From Membranipora membranacea (lineage: Eukaryota > Bryozoa > Gymnolaemata > Cheilostomatida > Membraniporidae): a DNA stretch of 64,000 bases. The stretch lies in assembly GCA_914767715.1 (NCBI GenBank), contig OU612074.1:13008062-13072061 (forward strand), in the 5' to 3' direction. Below are positions 1 through 13,525 of the stretch, one piece after another. The position numbers and the translations under genes are program-made. The notes beneath the pieces are model-generated. The model had not been told where the DNA came from and did no database searches. It worked only from the letters and a program-made list of their open reading frames with translations. Numbering within the stretch: the first letter of the stretch is position 1; each line of letters starts with the position of its first letter.

Positions 1-199
1 CGATCCACTGGTCACGCCGCCGGCAAAGGACCAAGAATTAACTACCAATTTCCGGTAATTGTCTGCTCCCAGGTGGACACTTGGTGGACAGTTAATTTCT
101 TTGGCTTGAAACACAATAAAACCACATAAAACCAGTCTGCGGCGTGACCAGTAGAGGCGGGGAACTCCAAAGCGTAGGCAAATGGATCAAACTTGATCT
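1..199. repeat. Palindromic interspersed repeat, copy 1
   Basis: A 14-base arm at 7-20 is repeated in inverse orientation at 139-152 (ggcgtgacc core). The flank that follows (to about 199) is repeated, diverged, at 44436-44503. The copy here keeps a spacer of about 118 bases between the arms; the other copy lacks one arm and the spacer. Probably a non-autonomous mobile element or part of one. Confidence 0.6.
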
Positions 200-263
200 A
201 CATATGCACTGAAGGTTAGAGGGAAGGGCACTTACTACTGCTTGTTATTATTTGATTCTTACA

Positions 264-386
264 AAGGGCAAGATGGTGCTCCCTTAGTCTGAGGCCATAG
301 ACTGGTGTTTGTGCTGTTAGTATCTATAGCCACTGAAAGCAAAGGGTAGGCTGTGGCCTCAGACTAAGGTCTAGAAGTTGTTGCCC
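264..386. repeat. MITE-like hairpin
   Basis: The segment from about 282 (cttagtctgaggcc) is repeated in inverse at 355-368 (ggcctcagactaag), with a weaker outer pair near 264-271 and 380-386. The short length, near-perfect arms and absence of coding sequence fit a small MITE. It lies in the intron just before the exon at 466. Confidence 0.5.
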
Positions 387-465
387 AACATTATTCCTAC
401 CGTGTTAGAGCCATTATTTTAATATGTCGCTATAAAATTTGTTTATTCTCTATTGCTTATTTCAG

Positions 466-1390
466 GTCCCACTCTGCCATCCCGTCTGTACGTAACAATG
501 ATTTAGCTATGAGTGCCGGGGATCTCAGGCTATCACGCTCACGCCATAGTGTGAGATCGATAAAACGTCAGGCTCCCCGCCCTCCAGGCCCGCCCCCTAG
601 AACACTGATGCACGGTCTACCACCAGAGAGTGTTGCGCTGCTACGAAACAACATCGAGCATGGAGAAAGCTCAGTTGATGTAGATGTTGAACCTTCACCT
701 AGAAATATAACCCCCTCCGCCCCATCTCTAACACCCCCACCAGACATGTTCAGTGGGTCACTGGAGGACTTACCCCCGCCCCCACCTCCCTTATTAGATC
801 ACAGGGAGTCTTCTCCTATGGTTCCTTACAGGAGGAGGCATGGTAAGAAGAGAAAACCATCTGTTGAGAGCCCCATGACACCAGTTGATCCAGCAGCGCC
901 ACTTTCTCTGTTAGCTCTGGATGAGAGCTATACTCAACCTCCTCAGGAGGATGTTCCTCGAAGGCTATCCCGAAACTATCATAGCCCTAGTCCCATGGCC
1001 TTTGATCAAGGAGACGATGATAGGGACAGCCTGTCTCCACAGTACCCAATCAATGCACACAGAAAACAGTCTGTATCACCTCAGTCTAGTAGTGTCAACA
1101 ACCAATCGGCCTCGGACAATGAGTCTAACGCAGACAGTTATCCTCATAGCAGGGGTTATCCCCCTCGGGATTCACATGCACCATTTAATCCAGGGGAGGA
1201 CTATGATCCTGATTATGAGGACACTGATGATGATATGCTTATAATGAGGCCAGCGAGAACTCATCAACACAGTCGGGGGAGACAACATCCGTTCACTGGG
1301 TATTCCCCTCATAGCAAACATAAGGATTCTATAAATAGCAATGATATGTCTTCCATGACCTATTTTAACCCTGGTGATGACAAAGATTGA
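466..1390 (+). CDS. 3' terminal exon of an unidentified gene with a Pro-rich, acidic, low-complexity tail
   Basis: The reading frame is open from a good splice acceptor (ttatttcag, ending at 465) through to a TGA at 1388-1390. Reading starts in phase 1, so the internal Met at 509 need not be a start and the exon gives about 307 residues. The product is disordered: basic at first (RSRHSVRSIKRQ), then proline-rich (PPGPPPR, and a six-Pro run in DLPPPPPPLL) which could bind SH3, WW or EVH1 domains, then many Ser, Asp, His and Tyr, an acidic stretch (DYDPDYEDTDDD), and the end FNPGDDKD. No folded domain or membrane segment is seen. It could be the cytoplasmic tail of an adhesion receptor or a scaffold protein, but I do not recognise the family. 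The upstream exons lie outside the window. Confidence 0.7.
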
Positions 1391-3538
1391 CTGGTTAGGT
1401 AAAATGCACTTACAGACTGATATTTTTAACAGTTGATATTAACCGTTATCATGGTTTTTATGTTGAACTAACTTCTAAAAGTATTCAACAATTTGCATAT
1501 CTGATCTAACAAAAAATTAATTTGATTACTTTCCATAATTTCATAGCAGCAATTGAGTTTGTATTTTATTTCACCTTATGTCACTTATAAATCTTTTCAT
1601 TGAAATCTCGTCATCACAGACAATCTAGTTTTGACTATATTTATTTTTTAACTACATTATTGATATGTTGTTTTGAAAAAATGCATTATTTCCATAAATA
1701 GCACAAGGTGCAGATGCAGAATTTGTAAGATCTAGCTAGATTTAAATTTTGCCGGGTAGAAAAACTGTTTTGTAGGGAATATGAGATAGAGAGATCAAGG
1801 AGTTACGGAGATTGATAATTCTTTATTTTGATGGTTTGTTTATCTCGTCCACTTTTTTTCTTTCTATTTTTCACAGTTTGACCCTTTTTATATGGAATTG
1901 ACAAAACATCTATTTTGTAAATAAAGACCGCCCTCTTCTGTAGTATCTCGATTGCTTTATTGTTTTATTCCAGAAGTTAGAGCATCTACTTTTTGCCTGT
2001 TATCCACCCGCAGGAGGGTAATTCTGCTCTGTCAGGCGAATAACAACCCTAAGCCTTCTAAGGTGAGAGAGACATCATCGAGACAACCATAACTTTGCTA
2101 TTCCAAATTTTGGTATGGAGAGTGGCAGGGTGATATGAGAAAATAAAGGTGCCGGCAAAAACACAAATCATAGTTTGCTTCAAATAGTGTTGCTTTCCAG
2201 TTCACATGCCTGCTGGAATTTTTTAAATAAACAAAAACTTGGAGAATGACAATGTAATATTTTTTGGCGCAACTTTATGTTGATCACTTGCGTACAGTTG
2301 TCAGGGTAGCCAAGAAATTATTATTCACGCTTTCTTTTTCTCTGGGATACAGACTTTATCAGCAGGCAGGGTGTCATAACCCCCAAACGGCATCACAGGC
2401 CATCGGGGAATTGGGGATGACAATTAAACACGCTTTTTTGTTCCCCGATCGGGTTGTTTTGCTCCTAAATTAGGAAGGGATGCCATGATACTGTCTGGGT
2501 ATAGAGATGAGGATATGTCTGGGTGATTTACAACAATAAGGCATCTTTGCTGCCATGTGTTTGACATTAGTTTGAACAAGCATCTCTGATTTTATATATT
2601 GTATAAAACAAGCATTGTGCAGAGCGATCATGTGGTTGGCTTCACCCCTGGTGACACCACTGGTTACGCCCCTGGATGAATGTTGATGTTGGATCAGAAA
2701 AATGTTAACCTTCCTGCTTACAGAGCTATTGGGTAACAATATTAATCATCCCAGCAGGTGTCTCATCCAAAATATTTCTATAAATAATACCAAGGAGTGT
2801 TAGAATATGTAGCTTTTCTTTGTTCTGTCAGCGATGACTTTCAGGTTAGTGTATCATGAGTTTATTATTTTAACTGTGTTTTGAGTTTTTTTTACTTCGG
2901 CTGCTGTTACAAAACGAATCCTGTAGACATGTCGATCTTATACTTCTAGCCTTTCAGTAGTGAATATCCTGGTTTGATGATCCATATTAGGTCATAGGGC
3001 AGGACACTAGCATTTACTTGCTCGCTATGTCAAAAATTTACATGAAACAACGACGTCTGACTGCGCTGAAAAGCGCTGGTAAGAAAAATAATGCAATTTA
3101 AAACTTGAATACCAAGTGAAAAATATATAACTTGGATGGTAGCAAATGAGAAATCTTGGTTAGGATATGTTTTGTGTTTAGCGTAAAACCCTGTAACAAA
3201 CTATTTAGGCTTGTAATATAGAAATATACAGTATCCGAATTCATTTGTGACCTTCAATAGTAAACGGAGGTGAAACAAATTAATCATGCATCAACATTAA
3301 ATATCCAATCTGTGAAACCTTTCAAGGTCATTTCCGCAATTTGTGTTGTGATCGTTAACCAAAGGTAATGTGTGTATTTCCATGGATGTGTATGGTATTG
3401 ACAAAGTATTGAGACAGAAGATATGAGTAATTATGCATCGTAGCTTTTGAGCAAAAAAGATGCAACAGTTCAATGAATGCAGATCATAGTGTAACCTAGG
3501 TTTATAAAAAATCTAACTGATGTTGTTTACGTTTTCAG
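1391..3538. other. 3' UTR and intergenic DNA
   Basis: Contains the probable 3' UTR of the preceding gene up to the poly(A) signal near 1920, then AT-rich DNA with no convincing exon on either strand. Confidence 0.5.
1920..1925 (+). terminator. Poly(A) signal
   Basis: A canonical AATAAA about 530 bases after the stop at 1390 on the same strand, followed by a T-rich and GT-containing stretch. It would close the transcript of the 466-1390 exon. Confidence 0.5.
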
Positions 3539-3617
3539 CATTATGTGGCTATTCCAATCACCGCCCCCTTCATTCCATAACAGGATTTCCTGACCTCACA
3601 ACACCAACCTATCACAG
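3539..3617 (+). other. Candidate internal exon, unassigned
   Basis: A 79-base segment lies between a good acceptor (tttacgttttcag) and a good donor (CACAG then gtgaga). One frame is open throughout (phase 1 in, phase 2 out; 25 codons). Joining it directly to the insulin-like exon at 8741 gives the wrong frame, so it could be a 5' UTR exon of that gene or belong to another transcript. Support is splice signals only. Confidence 0.3.
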
Positions 3618-6600
3618 GTGAGAAAATAGGTTACCCCACCATTAACTGTTTGGCGTGATTTAATAAAAATAAAACTTTGTGGTATGAGTTCAGCATCAGC
3701 GAATGAAAAACCCTCGGAAGTTTAACTAATAAGTTTGGTTAATTTTTTCCTGGGCTATGACAGCGGAAAAAAAACATGCAGGAAGACCATACATATATTG
3801 ATAGTCATTTTCAAAATGAGCAGGAACTTGGAAATGGTGGTATTTATTATCAATCAAGCATTTTCCAGAATCATCATCGAAAATGGGCCAAATCAATCTT
3901 ATTTCATTAACAGACAAAATAATGATCTCCAGCGATTCCAGCTTAACCAGTATGAAATCGCAGAGTTTTTGTCTTTTTTTGTTTGCACAATGTAAAAATC
4001 ATATTCATTCGGAGGCTAAAGAGACAGAGTGGTCTTTCGCAGAAAACATGTGTGGAATTCATTGAGCTTGACCGCTCACTTGGCCTGCAAGCTAGACATC
4101 CACAAACCAAATATGAATCGATGCTGTCATAGTTTTTTTGATGTGGTGATACAGAATGACTCTATTGACCACCAATTAATCTAGCCTAGCTGGCTGATAT
4201 CCATTAAATTGGCAAGGGAAATAATGTTGGAAGGCTGCAGACATTGTTTTGTTAAGTTTTTCTTACATGAACTTTTGCTTTCAATCATAATCCTTAAGGA
4301 GACGTCAAAGCAATTTTTATCCCATTTGATTGTATAATTAACTTCCTTTTGGCCTTTGCTTGCCAGAAAAGGTGAAAACAAGACATGATCTATTGCCATT
4401 AACATTATGAAAGTTTAAACAGTGGAACACCTTTGTTTTGGCACTGACAACAAGAATTTTGGATTATATTAAGTAAACCTTCTTTTATTTTTCAGTTTTG
4501 CAGACTGCATTGTTTCAAAACATGACTTGGTTCAGATCCGGGGAAATAGATCTTGTTTACATTTATTACAATGTCGCATATTTCAAGTCCTGTAACACAT
4601 GTAGGTAATGCCGACATATTCAGCAGTATAAGTTACTAGGTACCTTTGATCGCTGGTCTTTCTATGAATAAAATGAGCAATTTTCCTGAACGCCCCTCCC
4701 TGTCCAGCTGGGCAGGATTAAGTTGTATCTCTAAGCTTACACCAGGGAGGGTGGTAGGTTTATCCCACCCTTCCTGCTTACACAGCTGACACGTTTCTCT
4801 CAGGCTTAACAATTGAATTTGAGTGGTTTGTTTACGTGGTTTATTTCTCTTACGTAACCATGCGGTTGAAGCTATCATCTTAACCACTCTGCTTGGAGAT
4901 AAGTTTTTTTACCATCGACACTTTACACTCGTAAACATGTCTGGTACGCGTGGATTAGGGGTACAAAGATATGTCAAACATGAAATCAGATCTGTGGTGA
5001 GAGGAAGACAATCATCTTATCATATTGGATTAACAGATTACACTATTATTCTAGGTTATGAATTTTGAGCTGGCACTTTAATTCCCATTTTGATGACGAC
5101 ACAACCAGGGTCTTGGTCGATGGTGGTTTTTGATTGAGAGGGTTTACAGACAAAACAATCCTATCTATTATATAACAGGCAAATATGCAAGATTTATTAA
5201 ATAATGACGCAATTGTATTGAAGTGCCCTTCCCCAAAATGTACTTCAGGGAACCACATCTGGTTCTATGGCCACCAAAGGTGGTTTGACACAAAAATTTG
5301 AAATGACATTAAAGAAGATTCGGTGATTCTGATTTGGTAGAACTTTTTTAGTTTTTGGCCAATCAAAATTAAGTGATTCAATATCTAAACCTTCACGTTC
5401 GTTTTATACAGAAGTTGCACCAAGTGATAGAGAGTTCTTATAAAATGCAGTAGAACAAATATAAACTCTATTTTACTGTGGCGGTAAATTAAGTACTAAG
5501 GACTTGTATTCTCAAAAGAAAATCTGGTCACTAGGTCCACAAAAGTAATCAACCTTAACATGCCTGTATGACTTTGCACCAAACTTTGCTCTGAGTAAGA
5601 GCCTCACATTGTCTGTTATGCCTTGTCTACTGGAGAGGCTATGACGAAGGGATATTGTGTACAACTTTTGGGAGACTTTTCATACACCACATGCAATCAT
5701 CTTTATTTCCCTAATAATTTTGTTTTTTTTTTATTTCATATGCTTACAATGGCCTGTAAAGTAGAATGGATCATCACCATTTAATAGCCAGCATACAGGG
5801 AAACAGTGATTCATCGTCAGGAGTTAAATATAGGATTGTGCTCTAGAATTGTTATTATTTTGTCTGTAAACTGTTAGCCAACTCAAGTGTCAGTGCAAAT
5901 ATCCCGCATGCCTTTCAGAGGTTAAGTCAGCCGTGTAGCAGATGCTGCCAAGTTATTGCACAAACCTGAGCAATATCAAAAACAGGTTATTGCTCCATAA
6001 TGTGAATCTACATTAGTTACCACACATGAATGATAAACATGCAATACACTGGCATTAAGGCTTGAACCAAGATTCATTATAATAAAAAAAGCTTATCTTT
6101 CAATGATGTGAGATTTCTACTACATCCTTTCCGAGCGCCGTTCTGAGAAAAATCACTGGCAAGATGATCTTTTTAACAAAATTTTTAACTATTATATTAC
6201 TTTATTTGCATATTAGAAGTCCGGATTTTTCCCAGCTGAGTTTTTTTACGTTAAACAGGTTTGTACTTACATTATTTTGAGTTTTTGCTTGGTTTCTTAA
6301 TTTTCCTCCTCATTCATATCATATAAAAAAATTGTGATTTGCCAAATTTGAAGGATAATCTGTGAGAATTATGCAGGGGACCAAATTGTGGATCACGTAA
6401 TCCGAGCTAATCCGAGCTCAGTCAACCAAATTATTTGACCAGGCCAACTTCTTCCATGTCGCCCAGGATTATAGATGGGTTGGGACTGCATATGATCAAC
6501 AAGTTTGCCACAAAGCTGATGACTAGAACAACCTGAGCAATGTGGTCTATGTGTTATACTGGTCTGAGTGTTCTTCAATTTAAAAAAAACAGCTACAGCT

Positions 6601-8740
6601 ATATTATTTTCCAGGCTAGCAGCTGGTATATGGAGACATTTCAGGATGATTTTAATTGAAATTATTTATATCAGATTCTCTGGATAGTGGATAAATGTGA
6701 CAACTTTGTTGGATAATAATGATATTTAATTTGTCCTCTCTTGATAGATGGCTGGAGTGAACTCTAAATAACACATCATACCTAAAGCTGTTTGTTTGAA
6801 TGAAACGTTGAACAGCTAGGCTACTATATCCGCAATTGCAAAGTGTCAGCTATCATATCTTACAATGAGGAATGACCAAACAACGCTGTGCATTTGTAAA
6901 GCAGTTGAAGGTCAAACGGCGATGATTTTTCCCACATATCCTGTAAATTTGTGGTTATATAGCCGCTTGACCTTCACAGCTATTATGGCAACTGTGTGTG
7001 TAATGTGTAACATACATATTTAGCTTTTTCTTGAATGCTTAATTAAATACTTTCTTGATTATTTTGCTGTAGCTCTTTCGTAAAAATAGCCTCAAAAACC
7101 GAAATATTTTTATTTTCTTATCCTACTACAAATATTGTGTTACAAGATCAGAAGAAAAAAATGCAGGAATTAGCGATTGTGTTTTTGGCTTTGAGGTATT
7201 CGGCAAAAACAAGCTCGTCAATACCGGTGTCCTTGTTTATGTTTGTTTGTTACAAGCTTGACTTGCATCCTACTAAAGATAACAAACAACCAGAGAAATG
7301 CCAAGAATTTTATTCTGACAGAATCTGTGGAGCTGTAAGAGTGTCACTAGAATCTGTGGAGCTGAAAGAGTGTCACAAGCAACATTTCTACAGTTGCTCA
7401 ATGGACGCCATAATTTCCCCTAAATAGATGCCAGTAACTTTTCAAATGGATGGTGGCATCAACTCCAACTAACTTCTTGCGTCTATACATTACCTAATGC
7501 CAACCAATTTATATCATTAGAAATATATTATCATATTAATTCTAATCATGATTTACAAAACTAATGGTACTTGTATGACCGTGTGAAAATGGGTGGAGCT
7601 TAAAACCAGTCACAATCATTACTGCACAGTATATAAGACCTGCATAACATGACATTTCCTCTTTATGCTTAGAGAGTATACCAGCAATTTGAGCTGCTTG
7701 TGATTACTGACACATATTCTGGCAGGGTATCTGTGCCACGCCTAAGAGACATTTCTAACATTACTGTTTATCAGTGGTCAGCCGAAGCTTGCAAACATAC
7801 AAAGCCAGCAAATCTACTATCCGAAAAATACTGTAATTGCAAATCAGTCTGATACAGTGTGTAGGAGGAAAACAGAGGCACACATATTACTTGCAAAGTA
7901 AACGTTTGTAGTGAGCTATATCTTACTGTCTGAGCCTTGATCCTTCAGTCCACACATTGACTCATACGGCAGCTCCAGAGAGAGATACAAGATACACTGC
8001 ACACATGAACTACAAAATAATGCAGGTGGGTTAGAGCATAAAAAATAACTTACTGTAGCAAGGAAAATGATCTGGATATTTTGCAGCAGTTTTTATCATG
8101 GGACATTTCTCGAACCCCATGGCAAAAAAAGCTTGGTAGGATTGGCATATATCCTAAAAATTGATTGTCACTCTTAAATTTAATTGTCAACTAAATTGCC
8201 AAGAATTAAATGCGTATCCATGCTTTATTTCAACATATATATGTCATATTTCTATTGAACTTGCGTTGTTAGAGTTATTTTTAGGAAGAATACTGCTGAA
8301 TCCATATTTTTTAAACAATCCATCAATACTATAATGTGGTTCACTGTTCAATAACTGTGACAGATTTTAACAGTTTGTATGGAAGTTTATGAGGGTTATA
8401 GCAGCTCTGACTGATCTTGTGATCTATTTTTATATTTTGCAATGTCCCTGATCCATGAAACTTTGCTACGATTGAATGCTGATTCATATTAATGCTGTAG
8501 CTTTGTGAATTTTGTGAAACTACTACCACTGAAAATGTACCTGACTTTGGTTTTTGGTGCCAGTTCCCTCACTGCCTTTAGACTATGAATTCCTGATCAA
8601 ACTTGCTTGCAAACTAAAGCTTGCCTCGATAATATCCTGATATTCCAACTATGATCGAACCGGACTAGTTTTTGGTACCAACAGTGAGTAGATTTAAATA
8701 TGCGAAAATATTGTTTACCTTTTCTTTGATCATTTTGTAG
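3618..8740. other. Non-coding, no gene seen
   Basis: AT-rich DNA with short chance ORFs and no recognisable protein. A tandem duplication occurs at 7321-7376. It may hold the promoter or a 5' intron of the insulin-like gene. Confidence 0.4.
7321..7376. repeat. Two-copy tandem duplication, 29-bp unit
   Basis: The unit beginning gaatctgtggagctg is present twice in a row at 7321-7349 and 7350-7376 with a single base difference in the shared part (t/a in the gctgtaag/gctgaaag segment). Recent local duplication in non-coding DNA. Confidence 0.7.
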
Positions 8741-8761
8741 GGATCACAAAACTATCCCTTC

Positions 8762-11700
8762 ATGTGCACCACAGTCATGCTGCTTACTCTAACCTCGGTA
8801 GTACAAGGTGATTATGAGCACCAGTGTCAAGTTTCAGACTACACGAATCATGAGAGGCGATGGCCCGGGCGGATGAGTGTATGCGTCAGCGGTGTGGCTG
8901 ATTTCATAACTAAGAGATGTGGACATGACGCAGTGGATGTGCTGCCAGGATATAGTAAAAACATATATCAGAGAGGTAAGCTTATGTGTGCGGTGATTTT
9001 AGGTCGCTACATGATCAAAGAATCTACACTTAAAATTTAATAACGTTACGCCATGAAGTAACGCCATAGTGCAACATTTGGTTTCAGTCACAAGCCAAAA
9101 CCGAAGTTACTATCGGCCATATAAAAAAAATTGTTACGAAGGTTCAAGTATATCTATGTCTATACAATCATTAGTTGGGTTGCAAAAGGATTATCGCCGA
9201 TTTCACAGATTCTCATTAAGCCATCATCAGGTTGATGCAAGCTCACTAAGATGTGGTCAGTGCACATTATTTGGGGACATCGCCCATGAAGAAGGTGCTG
9301 AGTTGGCACATTTCAAATGAAGTTTTGGAGCAAAAAGGAAATAGTGATGATCCGCTTTGAAAGTAGGGAGGGGATTATCTTATCCAGACAAGTGTTTTGT
9401 TGTGGTAGGTCGGCAAATGGGTCGACACATCTAAAGAGCTCTTTTATGCTCTTATCAGTGCATAAGGTCTCTCTGAATCATACCTCTGCTTTGTTTACAC
9501 CACACGGTTTTTCACCAAGCATACAGCGTATAGTAAATTTAAATTGTTATTAACAGCATGGCACATACCATCTGAAGAAGGACCATAATCTTTAGATAAT
9601 AACCACTGTCTGTAATTATTACATTATGTCAGGAGATGAGTGAAGACTAAAAAGTGTAGCAAAACTTTGAACTCTAGAGGCGTAAACAAGCTCATGACCT
9701 CGAATAATGTAGAAACCTTTTTGCTGCACCTGGCCATGTTTTGCAGCACCCATCTCCCGCAGCATCCGGCGATAAAAATATAATTCCAATTTGATCGCTT
9801 GTCGGTTCCGATCTAGCGTTTCGTTATTTTCCTGCTTATGGTTTTATCTGGTCAGATTTTTGCGGTTAGCGCTAGACTGCTTTTAAGAAGTAAACAAGTC
9901 TGAATGGTGCTGTGTTGAGTGATAAGTCAGGTTTTGGTATTAATTGACTACCAAGACCAGCATGAAATGTGTTGAGACCTATAATTTTGGATTTTGGATT
10001 AATATTAGTGTGTAATGCTGGATTATCGGTCAATAATACCTTATTTGTGCCACAAAGACAGTATTGATATGTAGACGCTGGCATCATTCCAAAATTGATT
10101 TTAAGTGGACTCCGGAAGGGTCAATTCAATTCAAAGTTTGCAAGTTCAACTAGCTTCACCCCACTTTCAATTGCCTCATTATATTCCAAAAAAAAACCGC
10201 AAGAAGCAAGTGAACGTCCCCATTCTGGTCAAATACAACAATCACGCTCATCAAAGGATTCTAGTGGATTTACATTCTCATTTTTGCCACTTTGTCTGCG
10301 AATCAAGTTTCCGGTGATCCTCAAACCATAGCAGAGCATAGCAGAACTGGTAGGAGAATTGGCTGATTCCAATCAAATCCATGAAAGTATTGTACTACCG
10401 CTTATATCCATTCATCATAAAGGGTCTAGTGCCATTTTTTTAATGAAAATCCATGTCAAGTGAAATAAAACCACAATATGATTTCTGGCAGGTCCTGGTA
10501 TCAACCCTGCTATTTACTGTACCATTCATTGGTGGATGAGAATCCTCCCTGAAGATATCTAGGTCCTAGGGGTGATTCCGATTACAATGAATCTTGTGGT
10601 CAAGTATTATAGATTTAGATTGAGACTGCCATGAGACAACAACATATCAAATGATTGATGGATTTTTTATTTGTGTTGTGTCGCTTGTCAGAATGAAAGG
10701 CATATTGGCGCTATATACCATCTGATGTCTATTTTTGCAGGGTTCGGTTATTTATTGATATATTGTTTTGATCAGTAACACGAAAGATAAATTATGACAA
10801 ATTAGCTAGATTTCCATCTGCTGAGGCAACTGAATGGATTGTGCCGCGAGTGTCATATAATGCTCTCTGCAGGGAATTTGACCAAACTGGGACCAGACCA
10901 TTCATTAAATTCTCGCCACATCAATCTTGGCAGTTTAACACCTTGATCATTAGCTATTTACCAGCTGGATTCACCCGCATGCGGACACAAAGCCTTATGT
11001 CACTCATGTGTTCCCCAACATTGTTTTGCACCTCATGAATTTGATGTCTGCAGACAGTTCACATCGAGGCACCCAGGCATCACAAATAATTGCCCGGCAT
11101 CTTTCAAAAATCTAATCTGTGTTGTGATGAAAGAGCTTGAACATTCTTGGAAGAATATTTGACAACCCTATCCAAAATTTTAACTGCACCTCTGAAAAAA
11201 CCCAGCTGTTTGTAAGCCTGTAAACAAAGTTGCTAAGGATTCCCTTGGCTTACCACTTCCTGAGCGTGAGAGAGCTTGATCACACTTGGATTCAGTGATA
11301 TAAAAGCATGCCTCTAACCCACATCACTGTTTGATCCAGGCTTTGATAAGCTAATGAAGCCCCAAATTCAGCAACATCTTCATAAGACATACATTTTGTT
11401 AGTGGCATTTGTTTCTATATAAATCTCATCCTACACCATTTTGCCATTCCTCAAAGAGATCAGGCCTTGTCAGTTTGGTGATTCAATAGAACAGAACTCT
11501 ATTTATTTTTGGTGAAAGCCACAATTGATTGAATTCTAAACCATAAAAAATTCACTCCTGATTCAAATTTGAATCTGTTTTTCTGTTGTCACATTTGTAT
11601 ACCTGACCATCGACAAGGTCATATTCCACCGTTTACCATGATATCCTGCTAACAAACAGATCTGTATGCAGGTGGTATTTTTGTTTTGTGATCTTAATGG

Positions 11701-13307
11701 TCATGATGAAGATATAGCTTGTCTAGCTTTTAAAATAAAACACACCACCTTGAACCTAGACGTCAACACTCTTCAACACTCTTCAACAATCGCAGTCCCT
11801 TCAAAAAGTTCTTGCATTTCCTTTGACAACGATTAAGCAGTGCCAAAAAACCCTAAGTAATAAACTTATCTCTAGGATACACGCGCGACACAATTTAAAA
11901 ACGGAACATTTATTCTAGGGTGAAGATACACATTTTTCCTTCCTTATGATTCTCAAGTTTTTGGGGAATATATGGATGCGCTTCACGTATTTATAGTGGA
12001 TAACCTTTCTGTTACATCTAATAATTTATCCAGGGTTCCCCCACTTCCAGGCCTATTCCAGAGATAAAATGTGGTAATTTTTCTTACCTGAGAGCTCGTC
12101 ATCTCATGGGCTGACATCATAGGGCTTGTTTACAACTTCTGAACTCATAGGAATCTAATCACAAGCTTATCAACACACTCAAAACAGGCTGCTATCTCTC
12201 TGAATCTAAAAATAACATGAAGCACAATCCAGTTTGGTCCATCTGTCAGCGGACTTCTACCTTGACCTCTTATAATCACCTTATTCTAAAACATTCTAGA
12301 ACAGTGTCTTACATTCTTTCGAGAGTTCACTTTGTTATTTCTAAATTTCTTATTTCCAACGCTTGACTTTGCATGGGTTGTTTTGTTGTCCTCTCCCTTA
12401 ATCATAGGTTGGAAATGTTTTTGCTACTGTTTTGCTAGCTTATCGCATTGTAGCTCATTGTTAATTGGGAAAAATTCTCACTGCTTCAAACATGTCTCTG
12501 TTATAAAAAAATTGGCTTTTCAGTTTAGAAGTATTGATGTTCTACTCACTTTTTTGACTTTTTTCCCCTGTGAATACTTAAACTCTGCTTATATAACATA
12601 AAAAAAGCCCTACCCCTGTGCACAACCAAGATAACGCTTGACAAAGCAACCTTCTACTCTAAGCTAGCTTGGTCAAATAAATCAAACTATATGATGTTGC
12701 TATTTTTGCAGATAGCGAAGTGTTTGTTGACGCTTCCATGGCAATGACGATGCTCAGACTTCGAACAGAAAATGAGAACTCATATATAGGTCTGGACTGT
12801 GAATGCTGCCATCACCGCTGCTCTCCAAATGAGTTTGACCAATATTGTAAATACTCTGCCCCTAGGCGTCGACGGAGACGTAGCGCAGCTAACGTGTTCA
12901 ATGAAAAGGATATCACATCGCTCTACAATAAGATACAAATGACTCATACCGTAGACGTTGATCAATTACCCACATTTCCAATTGAAAATCTAGATCAAAT
13001 TCGAAAAACAAAAACAAAAAATATTCGTCAAAGGATGTTATCAGATATATTTGGTTGGTCAGTCTCCGATGAAGGCCAAAATGAAGGAGAGGGTCGACAT
13101 GACCTCGGACACGCCTCCAGGTCAAAGGTATTATTATCTCCTCTAGAAAAACAACAACATCACCAGATTCCAGCTAAAGCACCGCCTCTCTCCAAGGTTA
13201 CGAGCTCTGCTATCTCATCAAAAGGAATTACTGATAGCACTTTACGTCCTGCAATGCATAACGATTTCACAACGATATCTGAAAACGTAAACAACCTCCC
13301 ATCATGA
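8762..13307 (+). CDS. Insulin/IGF-like prepropeptide with eight cysteines and a long E domain
   Basis: Two coding exons, 8762-8975 and 12712-13307, join in phase 1 to give 269 residues. Phase 1 within the C peptide is the usual place of the insulin-family intron. A short signal peptide (about 1-16) precedes a B region with C22, then C41-x11-C53-G, the spacing of insulin B chains. The A region has C101, C103, C104, C108 and C117, matching CC-x3-C-x8-C in DCECCHHRC...FDQYC. The two extra cysteines (C22 and C101) could form a fourth disulfide, as known for molluscan insulins. No dibasic site separates B from A; only single Arg residues (R71, R87, R89) are present, so an IGF-like single chain or monobasic cleavage is possible. 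After the A chain a run of six Arg (123-128) would be a furin site, followed by about 140 residues of polar E domain. It should act as a secreted ligand of an insulin/IGF-type receptor tyrosine kinase. The acceptor at 8740 implies a 5' UTR exon upstream. Confidence 0.88.
8976..12711 (+). other. Phase-1 intron of the insulin-like gene
   Basis: A 3.7-kb intron with donor gtaagc at 8976 and acceptor ctatttttgcag ending at 12711. It holds only short chance ORFs; I see no nested gene or clear transposon in it. Confidence 0.75.
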
Positions 13308-13519
13308 TATGATGAGCAACAACAGTGAACTCACACACAAAATACCACAAAAATTCAATTACATAATCATAACCTCTGTAATTAAATCATTCATAATGAT
13401 GTTTTTGGTAAAAAATCATATTTTTGAATGACTTTGCATATTTCAGGTGTTATGCAATGTAAGTTTGATGAGGCTATTATTACAAATGTAGTCCATTTAT
13501 TTTCATGGTAGAATGATCA

Positions 13520-13525
13520 AATAAA
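13520..13525 (+). terminator. Poly(A) signal of the insulin-like gene
   Basis: AATAAA about 215 bases after the stop codon at 13307, same strand. A second candidate lies near 13629. Confidence 0.5.

Noticed and set aside
921-1244. 107-codon ORF overlapping the 466-1390 exon
   Set aside because: Shadow frame of the real exon with no protein-like features.
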